Of a stretch of DNA of 64,000 nt, positions 62,058 through 64,000 are shown piece by piece. Below the pieces are notes generated by a model that saw only the letters and a list, made by a program, of their open reading frames with translations, ran no database searches and was not told where the DNA came from. The stretch comes from Chloroflexota bacterium. Its GTDB lineage: Bacteria > Chloroflexota > Anaerolineae > Aggregatilineales > UBA2796. Position 1 is the first letter of the stretch. Every line of letters starts with the position of its first letter. The position numbers and the translations under genes were made by a program. The stretch spans positions 1-64,000 of the forward strand of contig JAJPHV010000081.1 of assembly GCA_021325095.1 (NCBI GenBank). Direction: 5' to 3'.

Positions 62058-62717
62058 TTATTTGTCGCCGAACTGCGTCAGCAAGCTTTCCATTTCCTGA
62101 ATTTCTGCCGTTTGATCCGTAATTATACGCTGCGCTAGTTGTTTGAGTTCTGGATGTTGGACGTGCGGTAGGAGTTGATTTGACATGCCGATTGCCATGC
62201 TGTGATGGTCGATCATAGCTTCGACCCAGGCAATTTCATATTCGGTACCCTCAAGTTTGCTAAGGCCAGCCGCCATGCCCATCATGAGTGGCATATCGTC
62301 AGGCATTTGAGCCATCATGTCGTGCATATCGGGTGTTGCCATCATGCCGCCCATGTGCATTCCACCCATCATGCCCATGCCTTGATTCTTGCCCATCATA
62401 CTCATCATTTGAGACATTGGCATGGGGTTGTATTCAATTTGATACCAGGCTAACAACCAATCGCGCATCTGTTTGATTTCAGCGCTTTGAGCCGTGATAA
62501 TGTTCTTGCACAAGGTTATAACCGACTCGGTTTTAGCCTTTTTCAGGCAATCGTTAGCCATATCAACTGCCATCTGATGATGATCCATCATCCCTTCGAG
62601 AAAACGCACTTCGGCACGTGCGCTGCGATCTGCTGGCGAAGCAGCAAAAATGGTAGTCCTGGTGAGCGTAACCAAAGACAGTACCAAAATCCAGAAGAAA
62701 ATCCACTTACGTCTCAT
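62058..62717 (-). CDS. Exported double-DUF305 protein with Met-rich linker
   Basis: A 219-residue exported protein (signal peptide 1-25). Two DUF305 four-helix units each carry the D-H-H motif: D45-H46-H47 (GMMDHHQMAVDMA) and D170-H171-H172 (AMIDHHSMAIGMS). Between them residues 99-147 are very rich in methionine and hold a few His, as in copper-binding proteins. A role in copper or other soft-metal binding outside the membrane is inferred. AAGGAGG precedes the start at 62717. It heads a two-gene operon with the response regulator. Confidence 0.9.
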   Translation of the reverse strand: MRRKWIFFWILVLSLVTLTRTTIFAASPADRSARAEVRFLEGMMDHHQMAVDMANDCLKKAKTESVITLCKNIITAQSAEIKQMRDWLLAWYQIEYNPMPMSQMMSMMGKNQGMGMMGGMHMGGMMATPDMHDMMAQMPDDMPLMMGMAAGLSKLEGTEYEIAWVEAMIDHHSMAIGMSNQLLPHVQHPELKQLAQRIITDQTAEIQEMESLLTQFGDK

Positions 62718-62832
62718 CCTCTTACCTCCTTCTACTGGGTGAAGTGAGGCAGATTATCTTCGGGCTGCTACGCTCTGAGTATAGGCCGTTTGGCGGGTTT
62801 TCCTTCGGCAGTAGTGAGCCTCACGTTGACAA

Positions 62833-63573
62833 GTGTGTTCCACACCGCTGCCGCAGACAGTCACGCCCACACGCACCCGCACCCCGGCTGTCCCATCGGC
62901 CACGCCATCTCCGTCGGCGGCCCCTGCTGTCAAATGCAGTCAAGGCGGTCCCGACAAGGCGCAAACGATGGAGGCCCTCGTCTTTTCTCGGACACAATCA
63001 GCATCCGCCAATTGCCAGGCACAGGTATGGCGCTTCCAACTGGATCGCAATTACGCCTACGTAGTGGACGTAAAGCGCCGCTCTGGGGACGGACAGTACA
63101 AGATGGAACTGCGCGATGCTAAAGGCGGCATCATCACCACGACGCAGAGCAGCATCGAGGGTCGGGGCATTCTGGTAGCCAAAACGGATGCCGGCAACTA
63201 CTCACTGCTGATCGCACCGACAACTTCCAGCGGCGACTGGAATTACACGATCACGCTGTGGAAAGGGATGCCAAGTCTGTCGTTTGTGGAAGTGCAAAGC
63301 AGCCACAGCAGCGGTAGCTCGGAGCCGAATGTCACCACCTGGCGTTACACGATGACCGGGCCAGATACGTACCGGGTCGAGATCAAACGCACCGACGGCA
63401 ATCTGGAGTATGACGTTTCTGTATTGGATGCTTCTCTCAAACCCATTGCGACGGCCAAAAGTGACGAAGGCGATGCGTCAGTTGAACTAAAAACAAGCGG
63501 CAAAGTGTACTACGTGATGGTCATGGCGAAGGATGGCACAAGCGGCTCGTACAACATCACGTTAGTACGCTGA
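62833..63573 (+). CDS. Exported protein with two PPC-like domains, N-terminus probably frameshifted
   Basis: A 246-residue frame from GTG 62833. It begins CSTPLPQTVTPTRTRTPAVPS, which looks like a lipobox cysteine followed by a Thr/Pro linker, but no signal peptide lies in this frame; an in-frame stop sits just upstream. A hydrophobic, signal-like stretch (LAGFPSAVVSLTLTSVF) is in the next frame at 62790-62840. The mature part has two beta-sandwich repeats, each with WRF/WRY and SG-W/YN-I-T-L strands, resembling pre-peptidase C-terminal domains. Confidence 0.6.
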   Translation: MCSTPLPQTVTPTRTRTPAVPSATPSPSAAPAVKCSQGGPDKAQTMEALVFSRTQSASANCQAQVWRFQLDRNYAYVVDVKRRSGDGQYKMELRDAKGGIITTTQSSIEGRGILVAKTDAGNYSLLIAPTTSSGDWNYTITLWKGMPSLSFVEVQSSHSSGSSEPNVTTWRYTMTGPDTYRVEIKRTDGNLEYDVSVLDASLKPIATAKSDEGDASVELKTSGKVYYVMVMAKDGTSGSYNITLVR

Positions 63574-63586
63574 ACGACAATACCAG

Positions 63587-64000
63587 TCAATTCAGGTTTT
63601 CGACGATGCCCGCCGCGCCCTGGCCGCCGCCAATGCACATCGTCACCAGGCCGTAGCGGGCATTCCGCCGCTTCAATTCATTGATGATCTGCACGGTTAG
63701 CTTTGTCCCCGTGCAGCCCAGCGGGTGGCCGAGCGCAATCGCGCCGCCGTTGACGTTGACCTTTTGCGGGTCCATTTCCAGGATGCGGATGACGGCCAAT
63801 GCCTGCGCCGCGAACGCCTCATTGAGTTCGATCAAGTCGATGTCGTCCAGCTTCATGCCGAGCCGATCCAGCAGTTTCGGCACGGCCTTGACCGGGCCGA
63901 TGCCCATCACTTCGGGCCGGACACCCGCCGCACTGAAGCCGACGAAACGAGCCAGCGGCTTCAGGCCGAGTTTTTCGGCCATCGACAGTTCCATGACCAG
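63587..64000 (-). CDS. Acetyl-CoA acyltransferase (thiolase), 3' part only
   Basis: The C-terminal 137 residues of a thiolase running out of the window; the start lies beyond 64000. [44 protein letters not shown] (catalytic His) and [11 protein letters not shown] (catalytic Cys) are clear. It differs in sequence from the thiolase at 35467, so it is a second paralogue. It resembles FadA-type 3-ketoacyl-CoA thiolases. Confidence 0.9.
   Translation of the reverse strand: MVMELSMAEKLGLKPLARFVGFSAAGVRPEVMGIGPVKAVPKLLDRLGMKLDDIDLIELNEAFAAQALAVIRILEMDPQKVNVNGGAIALGHPLGCTGTKLTVQIINELKRRNARYGLVTMCIGGGQGAAGIVENLN

Noticed and set aside
1-64000. CRISPR array, tRNA or rRNA genes, insertion sequence
   Set aside because: No regularly spaced direct repeats, no cloverleaf or rRNA-like sequence and no transposase motifs were found on reading both strands.

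Overview
This 64 kb window is chromosomal DNA of fairly high GC from a bacterium that most resembles a free-living heterotrophic member of the Chloroflexota (Anaerolineae-like). That placement is an inference. It rests on exported proteins with Thr/Pro-rich linkers, a TPR-membrane-PD40 propeller family, DUF951 beside a family 28-type glycosyltransferase, type 2 isopentenyl diphosphate isomerase, several sugar and peptide importers, and a dispersed CCCTCTCC...GGAGAGGGG repeat between genes. I see no rRNA, tRNA, CRISPR array, transposase or replication origin. Many starts are GTG or TTG, and those chosen are supported by ribosome binding sites or overlaps with the upstream stop.

Layout. 1-9.7 kb: a LacI regulator with a sugar-binding protein, a polyprenyl diphosphate synthase, an exported esterase-like protein, a small helical protein, a GNAT acetyltransferase and a peptide importer (binding protein plus two permeases, no ATPase). 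9.7-13.4 kb: three related TPR/membrane proteins, two carrying PD40 propellers. 13.5-19.3 kb: an aminoacyl-CoA ligase/BioF-type PLP enzyme, a probable short transcription unit, a prephenate dehydrogenase-like operon, an HD protein, an M50 protease, DUF951 and a lipid-type glycosyltransferase. 19.3-25.4 kb: a divergent QOR2/HxlR pair, a Gfo/Idh oxidoreductase, a truncated haemoglobin, an amidohydrolase, two paralogous exported proteins and an FHA protein. 25.5-33.9 kb: two sugar importers, one of the MalEFG type without ATPase and one complete Rbs/Rha/Lsr type behind a consensus promoter and palindromic operator. 34-36.7 kb: a fused 3-oxoacid CoA-transferase and a thiolase. 37-45 kb: a histidine kinase, ClpC, PanB with a DUF2520 dehydrogenase, a decayed HNH endonuclease, IDI-2 and acyl carrier protein. 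45-53.3 kb: a glycosyltransferase, cupin, thioesterase, Mg-chelatase-like ATPase, response regulator, GtrA, O-antigen ligase-like protein and UDP-glucuronate decarboxylase-like enzyme. 53.5-56.1 kb: an AT-richer restriction-modification island in the order controller-endonuclease-methylase, with a 37 bp palindrome at its promoter. 56-64 kb: a sugar isomerase/KduD pair, dienelactone hydrolase, an orphan small membrane protein, a two-component system convergent with itself and linked to a double DUF305 protein, an exported PPC-like protein whose signal peptide looks frameshifted, and the end of a second thiolase.

The genes fit an organism that takes up sugars and peptides, degrades uronates and oxoacids through CoA thioesters, and builds surface glycans and glycolipids. 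The observations most worth following are the restriction-modification island with its palindrome and apparently leaderless controller gene, the operator-like inverted repeats at three transport promoters, the short promoter-terminator unit at 14.83-14.93 kb, the HNH pseudogene, and the in-frame repeat insertion in the O-antigen ligase-like gene. All functional statements come from reading motifs; no searches were run.
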